The translations under genes and the position numbers were made by a program. A stretch of 64,000 nucleotides of DNA from Andrena cerasifolii. Its lineage: Eukaryota > Arthropoda > Insecta > Hymenoptera > Andrenidae. Below the pieces are notes generated by a model. That model saw only the letters and a list, made by a program, of their open reading frames with translations, ran no database searches and was not told the DNA's origin. The stretch lies in assembly GCF_050908995.1 (NCBI RefSeq), contig NC_135133.1, positions 3,886,001 through 3,950,000 of the forward strand. Reading direction: 5' to 3'. Below, in pieces: positions 11,815 through 23,327 of this stretch. The first letter of the stretch is position 1; each line of letters opens with the position of its first letter.

Positions 11815-13420
11815 ACGCCAGGGGGATAATTTGAGCGACGACGCGGGAGGGGAGGGGCAGGGTTGTAGAAGGGGGCAGGTGAAGGAGCGTGGCTCGTTTA
11901 GGAAGATTTTTCGCGCATACCTGGGAGCACGGGTGCGTTAAAGTTCGTTCACCGCTGGCGAACACTGTCTCCGTCCGACCCTGTGTGCGAAGTTGCGCGC
12001 GTACGTGTTGCGTGTAGAGGCTACAGGCGGAAAAGGGGGTCCCCTATGGGGGTATCGGAACCTCGTTACTCAGCGCACCATGCCTATGGTGTGGTCCAAG
12101 TCCAAGTCCAAGTAGACCTCCAAGTGGGACAATGACCGGCAGAGACCTTCTTTCAGATCCGTGGCGAGAGAGAATGGAAGGTGGCCGGTGAACGAGCAGA
12201 AAGAAGGACGAAGAGAGGAGACGGAGGAGACGGTCGTGGCGAGGGGGCGCCCGGAGGGAAGGGGCGCGCCGACCGGAGAACAGCGGTAGGGAGGGGGAGG
12301 GCAATCGCGAGCTCACTTCGCTAATTCACTTGCTCGTTGCTTTTCCGGTTTACATTTTGCTACCAGCCGAGAGTACGTCGGCCTTTAAAGACGCGCGCCT
12401 CGAGAAACGCGCCGGAAACGGGACTTTGATTTTCGCGAGGGGACCGGCGCGCATGCTCCCCCGTGGAACGGTGCATCGGCCGGGTCTCGTTCGGCAGGGC
12501 GACCGGCGAAAAATCAAATCGGTCAACGGAACGCCACCACCACGCTGCCCGGATGATATAAAGTTGGAGATCGGCCGGGGTTAACAGCACTTTCTACAAA
12601 AAGCTCGAGCGCCGCATGTCCCGGTTCAAAGCGTTAAGGGTCGTCGACCCTCGCCGACTCGCGCGAACCATCGACCTTCTTACAAAACGTCCAGACCTTT
12701 CTTAACCATCGAGAACACCGAATGAATATTTGATGCGACCATCTCTTCCGCGATTCCTCTGACCTTCGAAGCCCCCGCTCCCTTGCCTTTCCCGTTAATC
12801 GAACGCTTATCGCGAAACTTCGGCCTGGCGCGTGCGAGGACCTCGGTTCCCTCGCGAAAATTTGGGACAGGCTCGACGGGGCGTGGGAGGGATTCAACAC
12901 CCTCCTGGGGAATTTTTCCAGAATCCCGGCCCCGGAGCGGGCGCGAGTTCGTCGAACCATCGCCGAGCAAATTCCTCGAGGCGTAGATGAAATTCGTAAA
13001 CACCCCGGGCCGGGCATTTCGGGCGGCTATGTGCTCTGGACAAATTTCGAGCCGTTATTCCCCGAAGCCCCTGTGCACACGCAATCGGCGTGATAAACAC
13101 GCGGACACGCGTGTGCCCCGTTATCCTCTAAAGTAACAGTTACCGGAGTGTAGCGCCGGCGAGGTAAAGCACCTTGCGCTCGCCATGCGAGCGGTTCGAT
13201 TCGAATGGGCGCCATGGAGGCGGCATTTCCGGTTCACATTCGGTTTTCTACTCGCCGCGGCTATTACGCCTCTCTGATTAGAAACTCGCGACAGCGTTCT
13301 GCTCTCGTCGCCCGCTGTCGCGGCGACAAAGGATCGGCGGCCTTTAATTTCCCTTTCTATCGCCGCTGAAAAGTAACCTGGGAGTAAATCAATGACACAG
13401 ACGGAGCAACCTGCGGTGAC
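11815..13420. other. GC-rich non-coding DNA
   Basis: No coding exon is recognised. A stretch at about 13130-13215 resembles part of a tRNA (GGTTCGATTCGAAT) but does not fold into a cloverleaf. Open frames in both strands reflect CpG-rich composition. Confidence 0.3.
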
Positions 13421-14851
13421 GTACCGTAAACGGGGGGAACATTGGCAGTAAGGGGTGACATTGGCATCTACTTAGCATCTATTAAGAAGGGAAGAAATTT
13501 TATACATTTTCGCACTTGTGTTAACATCATAAACGATGCAATGTTATAATAGGATACCTAAAACAAATTTTAAAATATTGATTAAGAAAAAAAAAATAGT
13601 GAAATAAGAAGAATAAAATATAAAGTACATTGAACGTAAAAAGAAACAAATTTAAGTGTTAATGTGAGTTCAGATGTAATACAATTTTAACTTTTTAGTG
13701 CTATTTATATTTGATGTGGCAATGTTAGCCAGGTAACGGGGTAACATCGGCAGGTATTTAACATGTATTAAAGAAGGATAAAGACGCAAATTTTATGCAT
13801 TTTGACATTTGTAGTGCGTTCACAAAAGATGCAATGTTATGATAGGATACTTAAAGCAAATGAAAAAATGTTCATTTTCATAATAATATGAAAATCTCAT
13901 TATATAAATTATTTATTGTAATAATGATTTATATTAGTTAGATAATTTTAATTATTATTACAATAAAAAAACTCCTTCGTTATACCTAAAGAAGAATATT
14001 AGATAGATTTAATACAAATATATAGTTTTTCTGGGTGTTTTAATACAATATAAAATGTACTCTAATTATAAGCATGGATTAAAAATTAATAATAAAATTG
14101 AAAAATTTGAAAATCTGGAATCCGATTTCTGGAGGGTAGCGGATTCCTAGACTTTCTAAAAATTTAGTTTATTCCCTAAAGTGGGGGTGGTCAAATTTAG
14201 AAATTAGATTGATTTAGTTTAATTTCCTTGATTTGAAGCTTTGACTAGAACTGAAAATTTGAAAATCTGGAATCCGATTTCTGGAGGGTAGCGGATTCCT
14301 AGACTTTCTAAAAATTTAGTTTATTCCCTAAAGTGGGAGTGGTCAAATTTAGTAATTTGATTGATTGAGTTTAATTTGCTTGATTTGAAGCTTTGACTAG
14401 AACTGAAGATTTGAAAATCTGTAATCCGATTTCTGGAGGGTAGCGGATTCCTAGACTTTCTAAAAATTTAGTTTATTCCCTAAAGTGGGGGTGGTCAAAT
14501 TTAGTAAATTGATTGATTTAGTTTAATTTCCTTGATTTGAAGCTTTGACTAGAACAGAAAATTTGAAAATCTGGAATCCGATTTCTGGAGGGTAGCGGAT
14601 TCCTAGACTTTCTAAAATTTAGTTTATTCCCTAAAGTGGGGGTGGTCAAATTTAGAAATTAGATTGATTTAGTTTAATTTCCTTGATTTGAAGCTTTGAC
14701 TAGAACTGAAAATTTGAAAATCTGTAATCCGATTTCTGGAGGGTAGCGGATTCCTAGACTTTCTAAAATTTAGTGGTAGGGCAGATAATAATATGAAAAT
14801 TAAAGCAAAATGTTCCAAAAAACATGCCAATGTTCCCCCAGTTTACGGTAC
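13421..14851. mobile_element. 1.4-kb element with TIRs and an internal 152-bp minisatellite
   Basis: The left end carries TACCGTAAACGGGGGGAACA and the right end its near complement (TGTTCCCCCAGTTTACGGTA), followed on both sides by the GGCA/TGCC that extends the match. The interior is AT-rich and holds about 4.4 copies of a 152-bp unit from 14100 to 14775. No transposase frame is visible, so it is non-autonomous. The superfamily is not known. Confidence 0.75.
14100..14775. repeat. 152-bp tandem minisatellite, about 4.4 copies
   Basis: The anchor AAATCTGGAATCCGATTTCT (or GTAATCC variant) starts at 14111, 14263, 14415, 14567 and 14718, giving periods of 152, 152, 152 and 151 bases. Units differ by a few substitutions and one lost A. 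The array ends abruptly just before the right terminus of the host element. Confidence 0.95.
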
Positions 14852-16288
14852 CGATCGCGAGGCGAAAATCCCTGCCGTAGAAGTCACCGCCCGAGATCCT
14901 GTCGATCTTAGCCGAGGCTGATGGATCCCCGCGAGAAACAGCGAGGCCGAAGGAAATTAATATATCTGGTACAGTCGCTCCTCCGAGGAAGGGAAAAGAT
15001 CGACGACCCGGGAACGTATCTGGGTTAGTAGTCGCCGGCGATTCACGCGGAAACTTCTTTCGCTAGGAGGGCTCGGCTGCTGGTGGAAATTCGCGAGGCT
15101 CGCCGGGCGGTGCGGCTCCGCGCCTGTCCCCGTCGAAAAGTGAAATTTCGGCGGGGCCGTCCACGAAATCCCGCCAGGCGAATTCACCGCGGGGTCAACG
15201 ACCTCACCCACATACCCTGCGCGAGTCGCTGTTGCAGCGGCCACGGAAAATCGACAACGAATACAGCTGCCGGACAGCAGAGGAACCCCGTCGACTTTCC
15301 CTGTAAAGAGCTGGCCCCGGGGCAGTGTTTACGGGCCGGTCGAGTTTAATTACTTTCAAATTTCCGCCCCGGGGGGGGGGTGGAGGAGGCTGAGCGGCGT
15401 GCCGTTAAATTTCGCACGCGCGGCGGCATTAAAGCCGGGATTGTTTTATTCCGGGGCGAGAGAGAGGGGGAAGAAACAGCGCGGAAGAGAGACGGACCGT
15501 GGCGGGCCACTGATAAAGCGCAATTACTACTGCGAAATTTAATTTCGCCCGGCGGAGGCGTTGCCAGCGAATTACGAATAAATCACCCGGGGCCGGCATG
15601 ATATTCTATTAATTTCAGGAACAGCGCCGAGTGAATTATTGCGAGTCGATACACTGCGATGGCTCATCGGCGCATCGGCTCGGTGAATATTTTTGCCGGG
15701 TCATTGAGCGCGCCGTAGAAAATTTCCATACTCCTCTGTCGCCGTTGTTACGCTTCCCCCGTGGGCTGCGCTCTCCCCTCGCCACGTGCGACGGTTCAGG
15801 TGAGCCTTTCGGCCACTCCTCTCGCAACCTGTGGCGCTCGTTTAGGCGACTCGATCTTCTTTAATTGCGGGACACCCGCCGAACGTCTGCCGCGCGCGGC
15901 TCTTTAAAGGTCCGCGCACACATGTCCGTTCCGTGCCTGTTCCGTATCCGTTTCGTGCCCGCGCGGTGTCCCTAATTTCACTGACAACCGTGCGGGAGGC
16001 CTGCTCTGGCTCGGTCAGTCCCGATTCAGCCGTTTCTGCAAGCCTGCTGTACAGTTCTTTCAGTCAGCAGGTGGCAAAAGTGTTTTTACACCCCTCAAAA
16101 CAGAATGACATTTTTAAAATTGGTCCACACGACGTGATTCTTTTTTAGAAGCTAGAAGTATCAGGTTCCTTAGTAGGTGTATTTCGTCGTTTTGAAAAAA
16201 ATCGCGATTGGTCGGAATAGCGAAGAAAATAATGATGGTCGCTTTTTCCACTTTTTTCCTGTACTTGTAATGAAAATTTAAAAATCCC
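14852..16288. other. GC-rich intergenic or intronic DNA
   Basis: Open frames on both strands have no recognisable domain. A possible 5' splice site (GGTTCAG|GTGAGC) lies at about 15798, which could end a non-coding exon, but there is no supporting evidence. Confidence 0.3.
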
Positions 16289-17150
16289 TTAAGGGGGTAT
16301 TCTGGTCTGACGAGGCGTTTTCGCAGTGTTATTTCGCATTTTTTTTACAAACAACCCATCAATTTTATTGTTATTTAGTTTATTGCTACATGTTTATTGA
16401 TGCTTGAACTACCCTTACAAATTTTGTCAATGGAAAGAAATTAAAATCAAACGCAGTTGACTGCTTTAAAATAATGGTGAAAAAAACATGGTGTCACGGT
16501 GCCCATGATTGGGCTCGTTCTAGTGATCTATAACAAAAAATGGAAAGAGATTCTTTATCTGTATGCCCGTGGCTATCGTTCCTGCCAGAATGATAAAAAA
16601 ATATTGAAAATTCAGCAAATGGCGGCGGTTTGAAAATTAAATTTCGATTTTCGCACAATTTTTCAAGTTTAAAGGTCTGTGAAAGTTTAAAAACAAAATA
16701 TTTTATCATAATTCTGGTAGGGACGATAGCCACATGTGTGCTGATAATATATGCAAAACTTGGACCGAGTTGGTCCAGCCGATCTTGAAATATCATGGTC
16801 GCCGTTTCGAAAAACATGGTTTCGAGAAAAACGCGTTTAAAGTTTTGCGTACAATTTAGACAGAAAGGTGACCTAGGAGAGTAACGGTCTCTTTGTAACC
16901 AAATGGTCGATTTTTGTGTTTTAAAAGACACGGAAGTGTACACCCCCACCCCCAGAAAGAACAGTCCGCCGAAACTTTGCCGAAATACACTTGCAGGAAC
17001 AAAATCTACCTATTCTGTACCCTGTAGCTCTGCAAATAATACGAATTGGAAAAAATCCTTTTGCACACGTATCACCCATATATTGTACGTGTAGAAAATG
17101 AAGAAAAAAAATCTATTTTTTTGGCCCATCGGACCAGAACACACCCTTAA
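16289..17150. mobile_element. TTAA-flanked element with GTATTCTGGTC ends
   Basis: The left end TTAAGGGGGTATTCTGGTCT pairs with the right end (GGACCAGAACACACCCTTAA). The terminal match is about 25 bp and the interior is mostly non-palindromic AT-rich sequence. The 151-codon frame on the - strand inside it shows no transposase motif. This is a MITE or a deleted transposon with a TTAA target. Confidence 0.65.
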
Positions 17151-17642
17151 GTAGGTAGATTTAAGTAAGTTTTACTCCAATGCTGGTACATAATAAAACA
17201 TCTGGTTTTCTGTGAACGGATGCTTTCCTCGACATCAGCAATCCACTGCTAATTATTAATGTAAAAGTACATTTTAATCTATACAATCTCATCCACCCGC
17301 TTCCCTTTTCGTGTCTAATGTTGTTTCTGGGATGAACCCAATCTTTTGTGTAAAATCCAAATAGATAACGCTTCAGTCTCACGCATTCTTTCAAAGAAAT
17401 ATTTTCTTAAAAAACGTTTGGGGCACGAGACGATATTTTTTATTGAAGAACAATTGATCGACACCTATCGCGAAACATGTATCGCCGTGTGAAAACGCTC
17501 TAAAGTTTACCGCGCAAAATTCAAATACAAAACTCTTTTCATTACAATCGTTAATAACGATCAGAATTATATCATGTTTGGTATAATTTTCATTGCGAAA
17601 ACTCCAGCAATCCATTGGTGGTATTTGTACGGAGATCTAATA

Positions 17643-18333
17643 TTAAGGGGGAACACCACTGTGAGGGCTGGAAAAGCAAGCCACTTATAAGAATTTTTTT
17701 CAGGAATAATTTACAGTTTTCATAAAAAAAATTATTACCTACCTTTAGTACGCTGTCTTAAGAGACTATACAAAAAATAAATAAATAGAAAAACATCTAT
17801 AAATTTTAATATATTAATTATCTTCTGGACTCCCCCCACTCGAGCTGGTCGAAGGTATAACTATGGAACAGCAGGTCCGAAATCAAATTTCATTTTTTTG
17901 TTATAAACTATATGAGTGTAATTTGCGTTGTACGTACGGATTCTTTTATTGGAAACAAAGTTTTTGAAATACGCTCGAAAAACTGTCCATCTTATTCGCG
18001 GATTTCCGAAACTTTTCTTCTGAAGCGCACCATTTTTACAAAAATAATTTGTTTAAGAAATCGGTACGTACAACGGAAACTACACTCGTATAGTTTATAA
18101 TAAAGAAATGAAATTTGATTTCGGACCTGCTGTTCCATAGTTATAGCTTCGACCAGCTCGCGTGGGGGTTCTAGTAGATTAATTAATATAATAAAATTTA
18201 TGGATATTTTCCTATTCATTTATTTTTTGTATAGTCTCTTAAGACAGCGTACTAAAGGTAGGTAATGAATTTTTTTATGAAAACTGTAAATTATTCCTGA
18301 AAAAAATTCTTAAAAATGGCTTGTTCCCCTTAA
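17643..18333. mobile_element. TTAA-flanked long palindrome, family A
   Basis: The element starts TTAAGGGGGAACA and ends TTGTTCCCCTTAA. The arms mirror each other almost to the centre: AATAATTTACAGTTTTCAT with its complement, CTTAAGAGACTATAC with GTATAGTCTCTTAAG, and CTATGGAACAGCAGGTCCGA with TCGGACCTGCTGTTCCATAG. It is 691 bp and lacks coding capacity. The ends and subterminal blocks match the element at 9162-9489. Confidence 0.85.
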
Positions 18334-20094
18334 TTATAGAAATTCACATTTTCATTACTGAGTGGCCTATTGCTGTCCTTGTCTTTCTGACTCTAGGGTT
18401 TAGGACCCCCGAAGCGCGTGGTGCGAGAGCTTCGACCCGAGAACCTTCCACGATCATAAAAAAGGGTCGTCCCTTCCACCTTTCCGTGATTTCAGGACTC
18501 CGTCAGTCCACCTGCCCAAATATCGTTGGCAACCAAATTTTAGTCTCGCTGAACGGATAGGGGTTCCGCTCCACTGTAAAGCACGCAAACGCTATTTTTC
18601 AACACTGATCCTCACGGCCCGGACCTGACGGGTACGGAGAGACCGTCGAATTTCACGGAACTGACAAGCGCGCGCTGCTCCATTCGAAAACAAGCAACCG
18701 ATACCTTCTACGACCACGGAACTGACACGAATATGTGTGCGCAGACCTTAAGTGTTTACGCCGGTTAATACAGGCAGGTATTCACGGTGAACGGCCGTGG
18801 CGTCACGGAGCGAACGGACGGTATTATCTCGCGGCGAACATCGGCCCTTTGTGCGCGCGGCGGATTTCGTTCGCGTAACATCGCGAATGGGACCGGTCTT
18901 CGGGATTAGGAACCGTCGAGGTTCGACGACCTTCCCCTCTTGTACGCCTCTGTTTCGAGGTGTCGATGGTCCCCTAGACTCGCTTTAGAGGCTTTGGATG
19001 GAAAGAGAGGCAAGTGAACGGGGTTACCGATCTCGAGTAGCCGTGACTCCGGGCCAGCGGGACACCACGTGCCCGGTGCGTCGGAACGGACGATGCCGGG
19101 GAACAAGTGGTGGGAAACGAACGTCACTTATCAATTTCCAATTGAGAGTTCCCGGTCGGGGCTCTCCTACGGGAGCGAGCGTTACTTCTCTAATATAGAA
19201 GCTCGTTTGGAGCACCCAGGTAACGCTGGCTCGCCTATTGCAGGGTGGATCGTTTGAGAGGGAAAATCATCGAGGTCTTTGGATTCTAGACCAGTCTGGA
19301 TCGATTTGGGCCGATTTACATTCACGCGGCTCGTACGTGATCGGTGTATGCGCCGAGCCGTGAATGGGAAAGGAGGGTTGGGAGTAGTGGGCAAAGGGTG
19401 GCGCTGGGGTTAAATGCACGTCCCCATAAAGGGGTTGCGAGAGGACAACGGACGAGGAGAGACCGTGCGAGAGGGACGCGCCGTGGAAAAAGCGCGTGCT
19501 CAAAGGAGAAGTAAACAAGGACGGGAGAGAAGCGCCGAAGGATTTTTGTAGACGGCCGTCTGGCTTGAAAATTTACCAGACCAGAAAGAAATTGTTCTTC
19601 GATAACAGTGACGATAAGGATTCTCCCTGTAATGGGGCGTGCAACGGATTCGGAGACAGTACTTCGCGCGAATCGCATTAAACGCGGGAAGGGTAGCTCG
19701 AAGCGCTGCTCCCCTAAATATTCTGCGCGTCTAATTTGCACACAGCGTAGTAGTATCTTCTGTTCTTAGATCATTCGGTCGCCCGTCCCCCTCGCCCGAT
19801 CGATTCTACCCGTTACATAAACCACCCCCGCCGAAACTAAATCGTCTTTCTAAGGGTGCGAGCGTCTTGCAGCGCGATACCTCGAGCCTAAACGCTCTCG
19901 CGCGAATCGACGCGACAGATAGTGCGAAGGTGTGTACGAGCCTGCGACTTATTTTCCATGACGACGAGCGCGCGCGCGAGCATCTTACGATCGCGAGAAG
20001 TTAACCGAAGAATTAAACTTAGAAGCGATCGGCGCATGCACCCTGCCGGCATCGACGAGAACAGAGACACAGCAGGCAGCATGGAAAATCCGAG
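18334..20094. other. Intergenic DNA without recognisable genes
   Basis: GC-rich and CpG-rich. The longest frame (139 codons, - strand near 19322-19741) overlaps others and has no domain. I see no repeat or RNA gene. Confidence 0.3.
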
Positions 20095-20710
20095 GACGGG
20101 AGGAACAGAGGGCGAGAAACAGAGGGAGGGAGGGAGGGAGAGTAGCCGAGAGAAAAGAAGAAGGAGAAGGGGACACGGTTGCACGCGCTGTAGAGTAGCT
20201 TGGAGGGGTTGAAAGGGGTAACGAGAGCGCGCGCGAGGGAGAGGAGAGGAAACGCGGTGGGACGCGAGCAGGACGGAAGAGGGAAATGCACGAGTGGCGC
20301 CAGGTTGGAAAGGGTGAACCGGCGAAGAGGGAAAAGGAGGGAAGAGCGATGGGAACGACGGTCGGGAGGACGGAGGGCAGGAAGGGAGAGAGATGCGAGA
20401 GCGGAGAAGGGAGAAAAGTAGCGGGAAGGGAGACGGTGAGATAGAGAGGGTGAGGGAGCGCGGTGGCCGGAGGTGGCGGGGGTGTGAGGCAGAAGGGGGG
20501 AAAGGAGAGGAGGGAACCTCTGGCAACGGGTCGATCGAAAGCGCAGCGCAGAGAAATGCACCACCTCTGCTCTGGTCTGGCAGCTTTGCTGGCACACCAC
20601 CGCGTCCGTGTTCGCCAGAGGGAGAGAGAGACCCAGCGACACGGGGCGAGGGAGAGAGAGACAGAGAGAGAGAGGGAGAGGGAGAGAGAGAGAGGGATAG
20701 CCAGCGACCA
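20095..20710. repeat. GA-rich purine tract
   Basis: The + strand is dominated by GAGGGAGGGA, GAGAAAGGG and AGAGAGAGAGG runs over about 600 bases, with a pure GA microsatellite around 20650-20695. On the other strand this yields artificial Ser/Pro/Leu-rich frames of 235-265 codons. In insects GAGAG is the binding core of GAGA factor, so a promoter or chromatin-boundary role upstream of Blimp-1 is possible. That is inference. Confidence 0.6.
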
Positions 20711-23321
20711 ATACCGACGCAGGGGGAGGACGAGCCAAGCCGACTCGCGTTGGGCTAGGTCAGGTCTACCCGAGTTCCACACACTGCTCTGCGTGTGCCA
20801 TCCAAAGAGACCCCAAGGCGGAGACCACCCTCGGAAAAGGGTTGAGTTACGCGAAATTACGGGAACGCGTGTCGGGCCTCTCGCGAACCAGTGCAGCTAC
20901 CGAGGAATATTAACCCTTCGCCGAGGGTAGATGGTTTGTGTTGGACAGCGATCGGCACCGCGACCAACGGCGTGCTTGCGTTCGCCGCTCGACCGCGAGA
21001 TCATCCCCCGTGGTTAACGGAAACGCTGGGACAGAGAAGCTTCGCCGGCGGCGCGCGGACGGCGGCGGCTTCCATCGAAGGGAATCGAAATCGTTCGGTA
21101 CCGTCTGCCGACCGTTCTCTCCCCGGTCTCAACGCGCGAGCGGTTTTTAAACCCGAGGAAAGTAAAAACCGGGGGGGGGGTGGTGGTGGAGGAGGGGCCG
21201 CGAGGCGGAAAGAGGTGAAGAAGTGCCGTGGAAGTGGGTTCGCGTGTGCACAGGATAGAAGAAACGGTGCTTCCCGGATAGTTTCTCCTCGATCGAGCGA
21301 CGTAGCCGCGGTGGAACACCGCGCGGACAATAGCAAACGCAACGGGGGAGGGGGGAGGGTGGAAGTAGCAGGTGCGAGCCGGAGGGACGGTGGAACCGCG
21401 TCGAACCTTCCGTGCGATAGCTGTTGATAAACAGCGAAAAGGGAGAGTGTCGGTGGTTGATCGAGTCGGGTGCAACGGCAGCGCCGATCCCCAATTTCTT
21501 TTTCCCCCGATGTCCTGATAATCGATAGGCGTCGCGTAGGTGGCTGAGGACCGCCTGTGGGCCGACAGCGATCGGCCTTATCGACGTCGAAATTTCACCC
21601 CCCCTGCCGAAGGGACATTTTCAAATAAATGTTGAGGAAAGCCGGCGTGTTTCATCCCTCAACGCGAGGCCAGCCGAGGCTCCCGAGTGTCCCCAGAGTC
21701 GTCGGGATGCCGATCTCCTTGAGAAACCACAGGATCACGTAAGAGAAGGGCACGGAGAATCCTTTTCCTCGAAAAAGCATCCCTCCCACCCCCTCCCCGT
21801 GCGAGCGGGGGCGCAATCAGCCGCGACAGCACAACGCAGACGAAGGAACGGGGTGCGGGACATTCGTCGACTAGCAGGTCGCGAACCGATGCACCAAGAG
21901 GCGTGAGTACAGAGCGTGAAACGTTTAAACACTCCGCACCGCTCGCTCGCGTTAACCGTTTCGTCCTGTATTCCGGGGATTTCGGGGGTGAAGATCGATG
22001 CTGTTGACACGGGCAAGACGCTCTGCGTGCCCTCCAAGGGAATCGATTCCCTTAGCAGCTTCAGCCCTGCACACTGCGAGTGCAACGATCGTTCTCCAAA
22101 AGTTAGCACCGGTGCCCTGTGCGCTACCCAGATCCAACCCCCCTCGAGCGAATCGTTGTCGATGTGATCTCCAACCGAAAGGATATTCCACCTTAAGCTA
22201 TCAAAAGAACGCAGATGGGACATTGATCGAGTATCGCGGAACCTTAATCGCCGCAGAAACCTTTCAGGCCTCCCAAAGACGCGAAACACAGAGCACAAGC
22301 AGGTCCCAGCGGTGAAAGGGAAACAACGAACCCCCCATGCAGGTAGGGGAAGAAACGGGGGGGAAACTCGAGCACAACGGCGAGCGTCATTCACCGATAA
22401 ACCGGCGAAACGCGGATCGAGTGGGACGTGGAAATTCCAGGGCAGAAAGAAAAATCCTCTTAATCGCAGGGTGGACGGGGGGTGGGGGCGTGCGGTATGG
22501 CCGGCCAGAAGCAAAAAGTTACGCGGAAAGTTAACGAATGGTGAACGAGCTGGTAGCGTGCGATTTCCACGGAAATGGAAATTCAACGAGTAGCGAAAAC
22601 CCTCGGCGGGAGGGTGGGCCGGCGGGGGTGCGAGGCGGCGGGCGGACTTCGGAGTTTATGCCCCGTCCCCCTCCCCTCCCGCCCCTGCAGTCGATCAATG
22701 CGTGGACGGGTTTCACTTTCGCGGTGTTAAAGTGTTGCACCATCGCCGGTTCAGGGGGAAGGAAAAACGCGATTCTCGCGTATCGCATGACCGGATCGCC
22801 CGCGGGAAAGTAAACAAAGGCGAATAGGAATCGATGACGGACGGATCTAGGGATTCCGAGGGTGCGGAACAGTTTTTCTTCTCACCCCACCTAGTTTTTT
22901 TCGATAAAGCAGTCGCGGACGCACGTGGAACGTGCCGGGACTACTTTGAACCGTTTCCGAGTTAACGGCTGCTGATATTGATCGTATCGATTCAGAGGAA
23001 TCCGGACTATTTATAACGCCACGCGTTTTCCAGCGTCGCTATGCACAGGTAGCACTTCTATCCCGATTCTAATAGCAACGCTTTCCCCCGCGCTGGGAAA
23101 TTCGTTTGGGACGAGACGCGACGGGGCTGGAAAGTAACGGAGCTCTGACGCGCGATAGACTCATATCGAACGACCCGGTGATAACGGTGTTTAAATGCGC
23201 GTCCGGTCCTCGAGCCAGGCGATTCCCAATGAATTCGATGTTCGTTCGGCACGCTTGCGGCGGGGAGTTACCGGCACGTCCATAGACTAACGATCTCTTT
23301 TTTCTCTGAATTTCTGTGCAG
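20711..23321. other. GC-rich DNA directly upstream of the first Blimp-1 coding exon
   Basis: The first coding exon of Blimp-1 begins with a 3' splice site at 23320-23321 (TTTCTGTGCAG), so at least one non-coding 5' exon lies upstream, plausibly in this stretch or further left. I cannot pick it out. The frames seen here overlap on both strands and carry no conserved domain. Confidence 0.35.
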
Positions 23322-23327
23322 TGAAGG

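Noticed and set aside
13130..13215. tRNA-like stretch with GGTTCGATTCGAAT
   Set aside because: No consistent acceptor, D and anticodon arms could be paired, and there is no A box; at most a chance B-box match.
16494..16949. 151-codon frame inside the TTAA element at 16289-17150
   Set aside because: Considered as a transposase remnant, but no catalytic motif or family resemblance is visible.
19888..20782. Three overlapping - strand frames of 235-265 codons
   Set aside because: They translate the complement of a GA-rich tract into Ser/Leu/Pro runs, in all three frames at once; this is low-complexity DNA, not protein.
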